DNA from: Larix sibirica
Taxonomy: Eukaryota; Streptophyta; Pinopsida; Pinales; Pinaceae
Direction: 5' to 3'
Length of the DNA stretch: 11,558 nt
Assembly (NCBI GenBank): GCA_004151065.3
Contig: NWUY0300069565.1
Location: 11,004 to 22,561, forward strand
Under the pieces are notes generated by a model. The model did no database searches and was not told the origin of the DNA. It worked only from the letters and a program-made list of their open reading frames with translations. Every line of letters starts with the position of its first letter. The stretch's first letter is position 1. Below are positions 1-8,310 of this stretch, piece after piece. Made by a program: the position numbers and the translations under genes.

Positions 1-168
1 ATCGACCTTCGGAGATCAGGTTCATTTCAATTATTTTATTTAAGTTTTATTGAAATTTTATTGAAAGAATTACTTATTAACTTTTTTTATATGTTGCAAT
101 TTTTATTGAGATATAGTAAATGGCTAAATGTTACAAAATTTATCTAGGGTCTCGAGAGGAGCCCTACA
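1..168 (+). repeat. 5' LTR, 3'-terminal part (R/U5 side)
   Basis: This stretch is a diverged direct copy of 4557-4725. Both begin ATCGACCTTCGGAGAT, continue through AT-rich sequence, and end in CCCTACA directly before the primer-binding site (here) or host flank (3' copy). About 1.6 kb of this LTR, with its U3 and promoter, must lie upstream of the window. The final ~20 bases (149-168) are the most diverged part of the comparison. Confidence 0.9.
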
Positions 169-170
169 TT

Positions 171-186
171 TGGTAACAGAGCCAGG
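171..186 (+). other. Primer-binding site, initiator tRNA-Met type
   Basis: Two bases after the LTR end (CA at 167-168) the sequence reads TGGTAACAGAGCCAGG. This differs by one base (A for T at the sixth position) from the complement of the 3' end of plant initiator tRNA-Met, TGGTATCAGAGCCAGG. In LTR retrotransposons this site binds the tRNA that primes minus-strand DNA synthesis. Its position and near-perfect match fix the LTR/interior boundary and the element's + orientation. Confidence 0.88.
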
Positions 187-2926
187 CTCAAACACTTGGC
201 CTTTAGGAATTTTAAATACTTTTCCAAATCTCTAGATCTATTTATTTCATGGATATAAATGGCAAGTCTACTATATGCTTTCGCTATTGAAGAATGTACG
301 AAACACAATAGGTTGGATCCGAGTTAAAGTTTTTCTTCTTGGATATTCCTATTAAAAATAAGTGTTATCGATCTTGTTTGAAATTCGCATTGTATTCCGA
401 ATTGCTGTTATAATTATGTCAAAACCAGTGTGAATTCGTTGTATGACAGTTATTGGAGACAATATGTAATAGGTCTTTTTGTATACCGATGAATTCCTAC
501 GATACATGTGTATATGTCTCGTAAATCCATCCATCAATATACAGTCAGTTTGAAAGGTGGTCATATACACCTAGTGATGCATATCTAGTATGCGATTCAG
601 TTTGCATGAAAAACAACATTTACGGACTATCTCTCTTTTATTTATGAAAGTTGGTATTGTAATAGCTGTTAGTCATCTTTGTTCTAGATTGGACGATACC
701 TAGTGATAGTCCCAGACCTTGATTATATTGTTGAGTCGAATGGAATTCGATTTTTCATTGACTGTCTGGCATAGTTATACAAGGTGGAACCCTCCATACG
801 GGTTATCCCAAGGTCTCGACTGCCCTTTTATTTATTATGGGAACCATTACTGTGTAACTGTAATCAATCCACTGGAGATTGTTTATGATTCGAATCCTTA
901 TGACAATGGTCGGCGGTCGGCTGGTTTTAATTGATCAGTATCTCTTTCCTAAATATAATCATGGGAGATTTACAAAAAAGTGAAATACTGCGAGCATCCA
1001 ATTGTTTGACATCATGTTTCCATGATAGGTCTATTGTTCGTTGAATAGGCTGGCCGATTTGGTTGGTTTGCCTAAATATGCGACATAAGTGGAAGTAACT
1101 TCAAGGAAATCGATGGATCTTCCAAAGTAACCTAACTCTCCGTGTTAAGCTCAATTGCACCGACTGTCTTAAATTAATGGAGCCCACACGTAATTTGCAC
1201 TGCACCAACTGTGTCATAATTTGTTTTGGAATCCCTCTTGCTTATATTGTGAGATATCCCTAAGTTGCCCAGATCGTTTGACTTCTATGAGTCGATAGCT
1301 CGTCCTTAGTTATATCATTGTACCCTGATGTCCGTAGATCATGAGATAGCTTGGGTATCTACTACAGCCATGGATTTGATCCCTGGTTGTGAACCGTTAC
1401 ACGTACGCTAGTTCCATCGTTGAATGAGTAATGTTTCCTCGTTTGCCGGATCTGAGTTACCTTGATAAGTAATGCAAAGATAGTCAGGTCCAACTGGTTG
1501 ATTTGGGTAGCATGCGGTTAGCTTTAACAACTAGCAGTTAAGTTAGCCAATTTCTTTTAATTATTTTGAATTCAACCATAGAAAGGAAATTCCAGTGAAG
1601 GTTAAGTTCTACTTTAAATTACCTAGATGTTAAGTATATAATCATGAATGTGGTATAGTTGTTATATCCTAAAGAGTTATATGTATATTTATTTATTGTA
1701 TCCAATTTCTAAAGGAATTATAATCGCTAATTTTATAAATAGAGATTTATAAAGCAATAACCCTAGTTATTGTAAATGGTAACTGGCATTCTAAAAATTA
1801 AGGATTAGGTTGATAAACTTTCTGAAACCTTCACTCATGTAGGGTGTAAGTCTTAGACGCTATTAAAGCTTGTAGTCAAGTATAGTTGTGTCCACAAGTC
1901 ACGCAATTACATGAATAAATTGCAATGAAAAGGCTTGGTAAAGGGAATAATGTAGTGGGTCCTTGGTCATTACATCAAAATAGAGATATATAAACTCTAG
2001 AATAGTTATATTTATAGGCTTTGGAAATCAAGATAATTAACTAAGGATGTATTTTAAACTGATAAGATATGAAAAAAATTTTCTACTGAAACTTACATTG
2101 AGTGCTAAAAGAGACAAACGAAGGCAATTGTTATCAAATGAAAAATGGAGATGATCAACATGACAAGCTAAACACAATTAGGTTGACTGCCTAAGATGGT
2201 GATTCCTAGATGAAAGGATAACTAGTCTTCAATAAATGACCCGATCAAACTATGACAACACACATGGTGTGAATTGGCAAGTCTATCGAAGGGGTAATAG
2301 GACCATAGAAATGGTAAAATGAGATAAGGTCAAGACGAGCTCCTTGAACTAGACATTATGGTGCTGAAAAAATGATTAGGCAGTTAAATTTAATTTGATC
2401 ATCTAAGTCGCTAAGTCTTGATGCTTTGAAATCATATAAAGCCGTGAATCAACTTTATTAAAATTTATGGGTTTAGAAGTAGTCTTCTAGAGATGTTGAG
2501 TGAATTTTCATGTATTTTAGCCAATGTTATAATCTCCCTTGATTTGGTGATCGTGATTGTGACTTATAAATCTGTATTGAATTCTTACTTGGATTTTGTT
2601 GTGCTAAAAGTTGATAGGTTACCTAATTGTGTGACTATTAGTGCGATCTATCTTGTAGTTTAATTGGATATCGCGAATCCTTATGGATGATTGGGAGGTA
2701 TTGAAAATTTAAGTCAGTATTGACAATTATTATAAGGTATTCCTAAATTTACATTATGTGAAATTACTATGGAACTCTTGAGAATGTGTTAGAACTTTGT
2801 TGGATGAAACATAAAATCAGTGATGACAGAATAGCTAGTGTTTATGGTCATGGTTATTTGATGAAAATAGAAGAGAATGGAATGAAAAATTGATCATGAA
2901 AATAAAGTGAAAGTACAATAAAAATT
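187..2926 (+). other. Retrotransposon interior without recognisable coding sequence
   Basis: About 2.7 kb between the primer-binding site and the pol-tail relic. All frames are interrupted often; the longest forward frame (719-934, 71 codons) has no recognisable domain, zinc knuckle or catalytic motif. I saw no reverse transcriptase YxDD-type box, protease DSG/DTG box or integrase HHCC/DDE pattern. A short internal similarity occurs around 1155-1215, where GCACCGACTGTC is echoed by GCACCAACTGTGTC. Composition is AT-rich throughout, most strongly around 1620-1760. In a non-autonomous element this region would act only as packaged RNA sequence; it could also be gag-pol decayed beyond recognition by eye. 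Confidence 0.7.
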
Positions 2927-2949
2927 AACTTCGAGATGAAGTTTCTATA
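2927..2949 (+). pseudogene. Possible relic of the 3' end of a Ty3/gypsy pol gene
   Basis: Just before the polypurine tract the bases read AACTTCGAGATGAAGTTTCT. Many plant Ty3/gypsy elements of the Tekay/Del type have a very similar stretch here, with a TTCGAGGACGAA-like core encoding the acidic residues F-E-D-E at the end of the polyprotein. The version here looks like that core with one G lost after TTCGAG, which would break the frame, and a TAA follows in this frame. This is the only hint of former coding sequence in the interior. It is short and judged from memory of family consensus, so it could be chance. Confidence 0.4.
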
Positions 2950-2961
2950 AGAGGGGGTGTA
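2949..2961 (+). other. Polypurine tract (plus-strand primer site)
   Basis: AAGAGGGGG followed by TGTA lies immediately before the TGTAATG start of the 3' LTR. A purine-rich tract abutting the 3' LTR is the expected RNase H-resistant primer for plus-strand synthesis. The tract is slightly degraded at its 3' end (TGT before the final A), so the LTR could begin a few bases earlier, at TGTATG (2958). TGTAATGCCCC pairs better with the 3' terminus, so 2962 is preferred. Confidence 0.75.
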
Positions 2962-3501
2962 TGTAATGCCCCTATCTGACCGAGTTTGACTGGTTGGGTT
3001 TTGAGGGCACTTATTTTGAAGTGACCCGGCTAAAGAAACTAGAAAAACATTTTATAATTTATTTTGAATAAAAATTGTCAACTGACCAACAACTCATGAT
3101 TACATTATGAAGATTGTGAATTTAGAAATAAAGTTTAGGTTGTGAATAAATGGAAATAATGCTTTCTTATTCCATAGATATGAATAAATGCTACTTATTG
3201 ATTACAATGGATAAAATTGAATAAAGCATAATTATATTTTATATTGTGCAACGCAACTAATGTGCGCTTTGATAGTGTGCAGTGGTAGGTAAAACGACTT
3301 ATCGACTAAATCTCAACTAGAAATAAAGGGGGTGGTAAAGAATGGGAAAACATATATAACAGTGCAACGACAGACTACATCGACTCTTAAATAGCATTTC
3401 ACGCACGAGTTAAAAACCCTATCCTCTTTACTTGGGTAGCATATGTCGTAAGGGCAGGCCATAATGATTTCAATGTTGTGTACGATGAAGTTGAGGGGCG
3501 C

Positions 3502-3523
3502 GCAATAAGGACAACCTTATTGC
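3502..3523. other. Perfect 9-bp hairpin in LTR U3
   Basis: GCAATAAGG (3502-3510) is followed by a four-base loop ACAA and then CCTTATTGC (3515-3523), its exact reverse complement. It lies about 580 bases upstream of the TATA-like box, in the U3 part of the LTR, beside a short GC-rich stretch (GGGGCGCGC). It could be a palindromic factor-binding site or simply a stem-loop. Its perfect match stands out in an LTR that is otherwise about 16% diverged from its partner. Confidence 0.6.
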
Positions 3524-3771
3524 TTAGCCACCATTAGTCTCACATAAAATGTAGCAGGTTGATTATGGTAATGACTCCTAATCGCTACATCACACTCCCC
3601 ACACAAGGAAGAGAACAAATTAGTTGTCGGAAGGACCTGTGGACATGGTACCTAGACAATGGCAAGAAATAAACTATATGCATGCTTGCACTAACACATA
3701 GATATACATTTGAATTCTTCATGTATTAAAGTTTAAATTTGAGACTAATTGAATGGAAAATATTTAAATTT

Positions 3772-4017
3772 GAGCAAATATTAATGGTATATACTTTGAG
3801 ATAGGCTTCATGTGCACCCATTGATTTAGGGAGATATGCATTAAATAAAATATCAAGAATAAATAAATAAAAGATATCTAGATTTGGAGCAAATTTAGAT
3901 TGGGAGATATTTTGGAGTTAAAATCCACTTGCACCCACTAATTTGGGGATTGGGATCATAGGATAAAGGGAAAAGTACGAGCAAATTGTGGAACTTATGT
4001 GCACCCTCATGTAAAGG
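3772..4017 (+). repeat. Three diverged U3 subrepeats in the LTR
   Basis: Three copies share a GAGCAAAT start and a TGCACCC end: 3772-3831, 3887-3950 and 3979-4017. The first two also share the tail TGCACCCAYTDATTTRGGGA. Spacing is about 115 and 92 bases. The block sits directly upstream of the TATA-like box, where LTR enhancer subrepeats are commonly found. Enhancer function is inference from position only. Confidence 0.65.
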
Positions 4018-4104
4018 TGACACATGGTTGAAGGAGAAATAATATTGGGAAATTAATAAAATAAATAATTTTGTATGGGATGCCACATGTCGTCGAGGAT
4101 TTTG

Positions 4105-4113
4105 CTATTTAAG
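4105..4113 (+). promoter_or_regulatory. Candidate LTR TATA box
   Basis: CTATTTAAG resembles the CTATATAAG-type boxes of plant LTR promoters and lies about 620 bases before the LTR end. About 20 bases upstream is CCACATGTCG (4083-4092), an E-box-like site often seen just before plant LTR TATA boxes. If functional, transcription would start near 4135-4145 and define the U3/R boundary. The wider region is AT-rich, so a chance match is possible. Confidence 0.5.
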
Positions 4114-4189
4114 AAAGAAGACTTGTAGAAGCAAATGACCTTTTTTCTCCCTAATGCTGGATGGATTTTGTAATGAAATTTTGAGAAAC

Positions 4190-4455
4190 CATGTGTCTAT
4201 GTGATTTTTGCTTGAGAAATACCTTGATGATTGCGAGATCACGGCTGGGTATTTGAGGCTTGTTTGTTGTTCTTTGCGACCCTGAATTGCTCGGGGGACT
4301 GGGAGGAAGAAGACTACNTTTGAGATTAAGTGTGGTCCATGTGAGTTTGGTTGAGAACTATTATGGGGATTGGGAGATCTCTTCTAAGGGTTTAAGCTTG
4401 TATGTTCTTTGCAACCCCTATTTACTCAAGGGACTCGGAGGAAGAAGACTACTCC
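4190..4455 (+). repeat. ~140 bp tandem duplication in the LTR R/U5 region
   Basis: Two diverged units, about 4190-4317 and 4333-4455, align over most of their length. Shared landmarks are TTGAGAA (4212 and 4351), GATTGSGAGATC (4229 and 4369), a GCTTGTDTG stretch leading into TTCTTTGCRACC, and GGGACTSGGAGGAAGAAGAC near the ends. The offset is about 138-140 bases. The duplication makes the reading frame at 4260-4466 look repetitive, but that frame is short and contains the ambiguous base, so I do not regard it as a gene. Confidence 0.8.
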
Positions 4456-4725
4456 CAGTATGGTAGGTAGGTCAACCGAGGAGTCCATCAAAATATGGTA
4501 AAGATTTGGTCCGGTGCAGGTTTGCGGAGACCTTCGGCAACATCTACGGCAACTGGATCGACCTTCGGAGATAAGGTTCATTTCTATTATTATATTTAAT
4601 TTTTGTTGAAATTTATTAAAGGAATTATTGATTAAATTTTTTTTATATGATGCAATTTATATTGATATATGATAAATGGATAAATGTTAAACAATTTTAG
4701 CTAGGGTTCTAGGAGGGGCCCTACA

Positions 4726-4730
4726 CCATC
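4726..4730. other. Presumed 3' target-site duplication (CCATC)
   Basis: LTR retrotransposons usually duplicate 4-6 bases of target. The five bases after the LTR end CTACA are CCATC. They begin CCATCTTGGA, close to the CCATCTTGAAC box repeated downstream. The matching 5' copy is outside the window, so the call rests on position only. Confidence 0.5.
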
Positions 4731-5108
4731 TTGGAGTAAACGAATGTTTCAATTTAATATTTTTGTGATATATTTTCAAGACAAGATAAAATTTGAAAGA
4801 CATATCAATAACTAACATTGATTGAATGTTAACCATTAATCAATTTTACCAAACATTCAAACACTTCTCATTCAAAAATTCATTTGGATCACATCATCCT
4901 TCACTCTAAAGAAGGTTGTGATATATTCTATAATGATATCTATATTGAAAAAAACAAATATAAATGAATTTTAGGACGAGAGCTTGCTTTTCTATGGTTT
5001 TCTTTCAATAAAAGATAAAATCCAAAACATTTCAAGCTAGTAGTTATAAAAATCACAATCTTAAACACTTATCCAAGAGAATAAATGAAATCCATAAATA
5101 ATTTTCTC
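4731..5108. other. AT-rich flank, nothing recognised
   Basis: This is host-side sequence after the retrotransposon. I see no reading frame of note, no tRNA or SINE promoter boxes and no clear tandem structure. It begins with the remainder of a CCATCTTGGA box. Confidence 0.6.
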
Positions 5109-5233
5109 CCACAAAGTAAACAAGTACTATAAAATCACCATCTTGAATTTTATAGCATTGTCCAATCAATTGGGGGATTAAAAAGTTCAAGATGGCGATT
5201 TTTTATAGTGCTCAACTAGTCTCAAATTTTGTG
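5109..5233. repeat. Inverted pair of CACCATCTTGAA boxes (imperfect hairpin)
   Basis: The left arm runs from CCACAAAG through AGTACTATAAAATCACC to ATCTTGAA (5109-5147). The right arm (5184-5233) reads as its reverse complement with a few mismatches and a short insertion: GTTCAAGATGGCGATTTT, then TATAGTGCTC, then TTTGTGG. About 36 bases separate the arms. The core of about 24 bases per arm is the same box that recurs in direct orientation downstream. It may be a small foldback (MITE-like) element or a local inverted duplication of the box. Confidence 0.7.
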
Positions 5234-5279
5234 GTATGCTATTATTAAATAAACAATCTCCTTGAATTTGTTGAGACTA
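5217..5279. repeat. Second short inverted repeat (TAGTCTCAA / TTGAGACTA)
   Basis: TAGTCTCAA at 5217-5225 is matched by its exact reverse complement TTGAGACTA at 5271-5279, with partial pairing of the adjoining A/T-rich bases. It overlaps the right edge of the preceding inverted pair, so the two together form a compound foldback of about 170 bases. Confidence 0.5.
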
Positions 5280-5900
5280 AAAATCCTTCACATTGTTTCC
5301 TTGCAAACAACCATTTTTTTAATGTTTTAAACATAACAAATTGATAAAAACAGAATAGTTAGAATGTAGCCCATTTGAATATTCTTGTACAATCCATTCC
5401 CCAAGCTAAAAGAAAAAACATAAGATCCAGTATATGTTGAAAATATTAAAAATAAAGTTTGAAGAATAGATACCACAAATACACTATTAATAGTATTTGT
5501 TCATTCAAATTGGGAATGAATTAAACCATTTTAAAAATATTCCTTCATTGTGATTACGGTTTTAAGAATATATGACTGTATGATTACATTAATCTTATTC
5601 CTATTGCAATATTGAGAGAATGATTGATTAACCATAATATGTTATATACAAATATCAAGTAAGAAATGCAAGCAAAATTATTTGCATTTGAAATTGTGAA
5701 AAATAACAATTCAAATACATCAATGGTCATCCACTTCGAAACATAGTCAGTCATATCAATAATAATAGTCTCACAGAAGATATGTTGAAGATAACTAATG
5801 TCAACTAGTGTGTTATAATTATGAATAGACTCACATTCTTTCGCTTATTATATATTTCTTCGAATGGTCTTTGATTGCCTGTGGATTCTCCTGTATAACA
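5280..5900. other. AT-rich sequence, nothing recognised
   Basis: No coding frame, RNA gene or tandem repeat could be supported here. The sequence is strongly AT-rich with scattered short A or T runs. Confidence 0.6.
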
Positions 5901-6360
5901 TAATTTTTTTTATAGAATCACCATCTTGAACTCTTAAATATTCTAGTTCACCCACTTCACCATTTGTGAAATAATACTCTCTCATTAATTAGTGGAGGAT
6001 AAGGATATAATCTCCTCATGATATAGTAGAGGATAAGGATTTGGGTCATCCAAGATGTCTTAATTTTCTCATTTGACATCAAAGAATCTGCACTTGTTAC
6101 ATTTCTTTTCTTTTGTCTACATCCACAATCATAATGAAGTCCATGTTTGATGACATGGACCAAAAAAATGTGTTATAAATCTCCTCACAATTTAAAAACA
6201 CATTTATATTCTTCTTGAAGGAAATTACTAATAGTGAAGGCCTTTCACAAAGAAAAATCACGACAATATCTCACACATTTTGTACACTTGACCTTACAAA
6301 TTTTGCACATCTTCTCATACAAAAGTATTACTTAGGATGACCTTTTCTCCTTTAAATAAT
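5901..6360 (+). repeat. Diverged first copy of the CACCATCTTGAAC-box repeat
   Basis: It opens with an A/T run and TATAGAATCACCATCTTGAAC at 5911-5931, the same start as the units downstream. The rest is only weakly like them. A short direct duplication lies inside: TAGTRGAGGATAAGGAT occurs ending at 6006 and again at 6024-6040. The reverse frame at 5957-6163 has no recognisable domain. I read this as an older, more diverged unit of the array that follows. Confidence 0.5.
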
Positions 6361-7640
6361 AGATTTTATATAAAAATCACCATCTTGAACTTTCAAATGT
6401 TGTGGTCCAATATTGCTTGAGAAAACAAAGTCTTCTCCAAGGATAAATTTTACATCCTTGCACAAAGAATCCATTGTCTCCTACAGATAGATGAGGAAGA
6501 TAAATTTTATAAGATAAGAATTTTATCCAATGAAAATCAACAAGTCTTTGAACTTGCCTTGGTGTAGGTGGAAGAATGAATGCATGCATGTAGTAAATTT
6601 TATATAAAATCAAAATGGTCCATCCATTCTCCACCCAAGCTACCCTCCACACAAACTTGCAACCATCCATAAATGCAACACTTTAGCCAAGCATCATGAA
6701 ATATAAAATATTCTCCAAATGGTTTAGTTATTAATTGCAATCCTCCTTGAATCATAAATTTTATATAAAATTACCACCTTGAACTTGAATATAAAGAGTC
6801 TTTTACAAGTGTAAATTTTATATCCCTTCTCTAACAAGGCATTATCTCCTCAATGATGGAGATAACGTTTACATATAAGTAGTTGGTCCAATGAAAAACA
6901 ATATGTCCCAGATTTGGCCTTGGTGCACGTGAAACTAGAAATGCAGCACTTCAACCAAGCATAATGAACTCTAAAATATTCTCCAAATGGTCTAGTTATT
7001 ACTTGCAACCAACCCTAAATCATAACTTTTATATAAAAATCACTATCTTGAACTTGAACAAAAATATTCTCTTACAAGTAAAATTTTTGTTCTTGCTCAA
7101 ACAAGCCATTGTCCCCTTAATGATGGAGATAAATTTTACATATAAGTAGTTAATCTAATGGAAATCAATAGGTCTCAAAATTGGCCTCGATGCATGTAGA
7201 ACTAGAATGGTAATGGATGAGTACAATAAATTTTATATAAACTAAAAATGGTCCATCCATCTTCCACCCTAGCTAACCTCCATCCAAACCTACACTATCA
7301 AGAAATGAAACACTTCAATCAAGCATCATGAATCTAAATTATTATACAAATGGTTTGGTTATTACTTGTGATCCACCGTCAATCACAATTTTTATATAAA
7401 AATAACCGTCTTGAACTTGAACAAATGGACTTCTCTCCAATGATAAAGAATATTCCCTTGTTCTAACAAGTCTCTATCTATTTAATATATTTTAAAAAAT
7501 GGTTTCATTTTTCCCAAAAAACCCAACTACCAAATCATAAATTTTCTATAAAAATCACCATCTTGATCATTTAAATATTCTCTAATGTTGTTGTGCTGCT
7601 TTATTACTTGAACAAGGAGTGTTTCCTCTAAGGAATGTCT
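6361..7640 (+). repeat. Tandem array of ~0.27-0.4 kb units headed by the CACCATCTTGAAC box
   Basis: Unit starts are near 6361, 6757, 7025, 7388 and 7539, each reading about TTTTATATAAAAATCACC then ATCTTGAAC. Within units the order of landmarks is conserved: TAAATTTTAYAT, an AYYATTGTCTCC-like segment followed by GATGGAGATAA, CCAATGAAAAYCAA, a GGCCTTGGTGCAYGTG stretch, CCAAGCATCATGAA, TATTCTCCAAATGG, then TAGTTATTAMTTGCAA. The units at 6361 and 7025 also carry an extra ~95-base segment with AATGGTCCATCCAT (near 6614 and 7246) that the unit at 6757 lacks. The units at 7388 and 7539 are truncated. No unit keeps an open frame across copies; the reverse frame at 6377-6670 is not preserved in the next unit. 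Confidence 0.8.
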
Positions 7641-7770
7641 CATCAAAATAATATATGAGGAAGATTAATTATATATATAAGAACTTTAACAAGTCATTCA
7701 TTGTCTCATCTCTAGGATATGCAAGTGCTGTAATAACATTAACACAATAAAAATGTAATAAATTCATTTT

Positions 7771-8068
7771 GAACACATATATACCTTATAACTTCAAAGA
7801 GAATGTTTTATTACTTTTTAAATGAAATAAACTGAAAAAAAACAACATAAACATAAATCTCATGTATAACTTAAATAATCTTTAATGAAAAGGTGGAACA
7901 ATTAAAACTTTATAAATCGATATAAAAACATTTTTAATATAAACATAACATCTTATGCATAACTTCAATAAGATTAATGGAAAAGTAAAAATAATTTATA
8001 AACACAATAAATTGATATAAAAATATTTTGAAGATAAATATATCATTTTATGTATAACTTCATTTAAG
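7771..8068 (+). repeat. ~93 bp AT-rich tandem repeat, about 3.4 diverged copies
   Basis: The landmark TATAACTT or CATAACTT recurs near 7787, 7865, 7958 and 8053. It is followed in the central copies by a TTTAATGAAAAG / ATTAATGGAAAAG segment and then by ATAAATYGATATAAAAA (about 7912 and 8009). Spacing is roughly 79, 93 and 95 bases. No protein-coding sense is apparent. Confidence 0.7.
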
Positions 8069-8310
8069 AGGTTGTGCATGTGCTATTCTTGTCAAGATCC
8101 TTGAAATAACTAAATCCATAAATAATTTAATAGTAAGTTGAAGCTACAATGATTTTATATATGATGCGATGTGTTTCCTATCGTAGTTGTTGTAGGGAAA
8201 TTTGAAGATCTTTTTGTGTGATTAAATATTTGTTTGAGCATTCCCTAGCCTCTCCTTCTACTACATCTATGTTTGAAAAATATTTAACGAACACCTCCCT
8301 AAAATCCCAC
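8069..8310. other. Junction between tandem-repeat families, nothing recognised
   Basis: About 240 bases of less AT-rich sequence separate the ~93 bp repeat from the long minisatellite. No frame, RNA gene or repeat was supported. Confidence 0.5.

Larger units (their letters stand above)
1..4725 (+). mobile_element. Old Ty3/gypsy-like LTR retrotransposon, non-autonomous or decayed, 5' end cut by window
   Basis: The order of parts defines the element: LTR end (1-168), primer-binding site (171-186), interior, polypurine tract (2949-2961) and full LTR (2962-4725). The LTR starts TGTAATGCCCC and ends GGGGCCCTACA, so the termini are TG...CA with an imperfect inverted repeat. Positions 1-168 align with 4557-4725 at about 83-84% identity (hand count, roughly 28 differences), which implies an old insertion. 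The 2.8 kb interior shows no gag, protease, reverse transcriptase, RNase H or integrase motif in any frame. With 1.76 kb LTRs and a non-coding interior it resembles large retrotransposon derivatives (LARD-like). Mutational decay or internal deletion of an autonomous parent is equally possible. The Ty3/gypsy assignment rests on the primer-binding site, the sequence before the polypurine tract and the TGTAATGCCCC terminus; it is inference, since no pol domain survives. Confidence 0.85.
2962..4725 (+). repeat. 3' LTR, complete (1,764 bp)
   Basis: It begins TGTAATGCCCCTA and ends GGGGCCCTACA, giving the TG...CA termini and an imperfect terminal inverted repeat typical of LTRs. Its last 169 bases match the 5' LTR end at the window start. 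Inside are U3 subrepeats (3772-4017), a perfect hairpin (3502-3523), a TATA-like box (4105-4113) and a ~140 bp tandem duplication (4190-4455). The base at 4318 is ambiguous. No coding frame of note occurs in it. Confidence 0.88.

Noticed and set aside
352-570. Reverse-strand 72-codon frame
   Set aside because: It overlaps the retrotransposon interior, lacks any recognisable domain and has no supporting context.
719-934. Forward 71-codon frame in the retrotransposon interior as a gag fragment
   Set aside because: No zinc knuckle or gag-like pattern, and no continuation in neighbouring frames. Too short to support.
3321-3350. Second polypurine tract (AAATAAAGGGGGTGG) inside the LTR, suggesting a nested or shorter LTR
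   Set aside because: No TG terminus follows it and no matching LTR end was found. The tract at 2949-2961 fits both ends better.
4260-4466. Forward 68-codon frame with an apparent internal protein repeat
   Set aside because: The repetition comes from the ~140 bp LTR duplication. The frame includes an ambiguous base and lies in LTR sequence.
6377-6670. Reverse-strand 97-codon frame
   Set aside because: It spans part of one tandem unit and is not kept open in the next unit. No recognisable domain.
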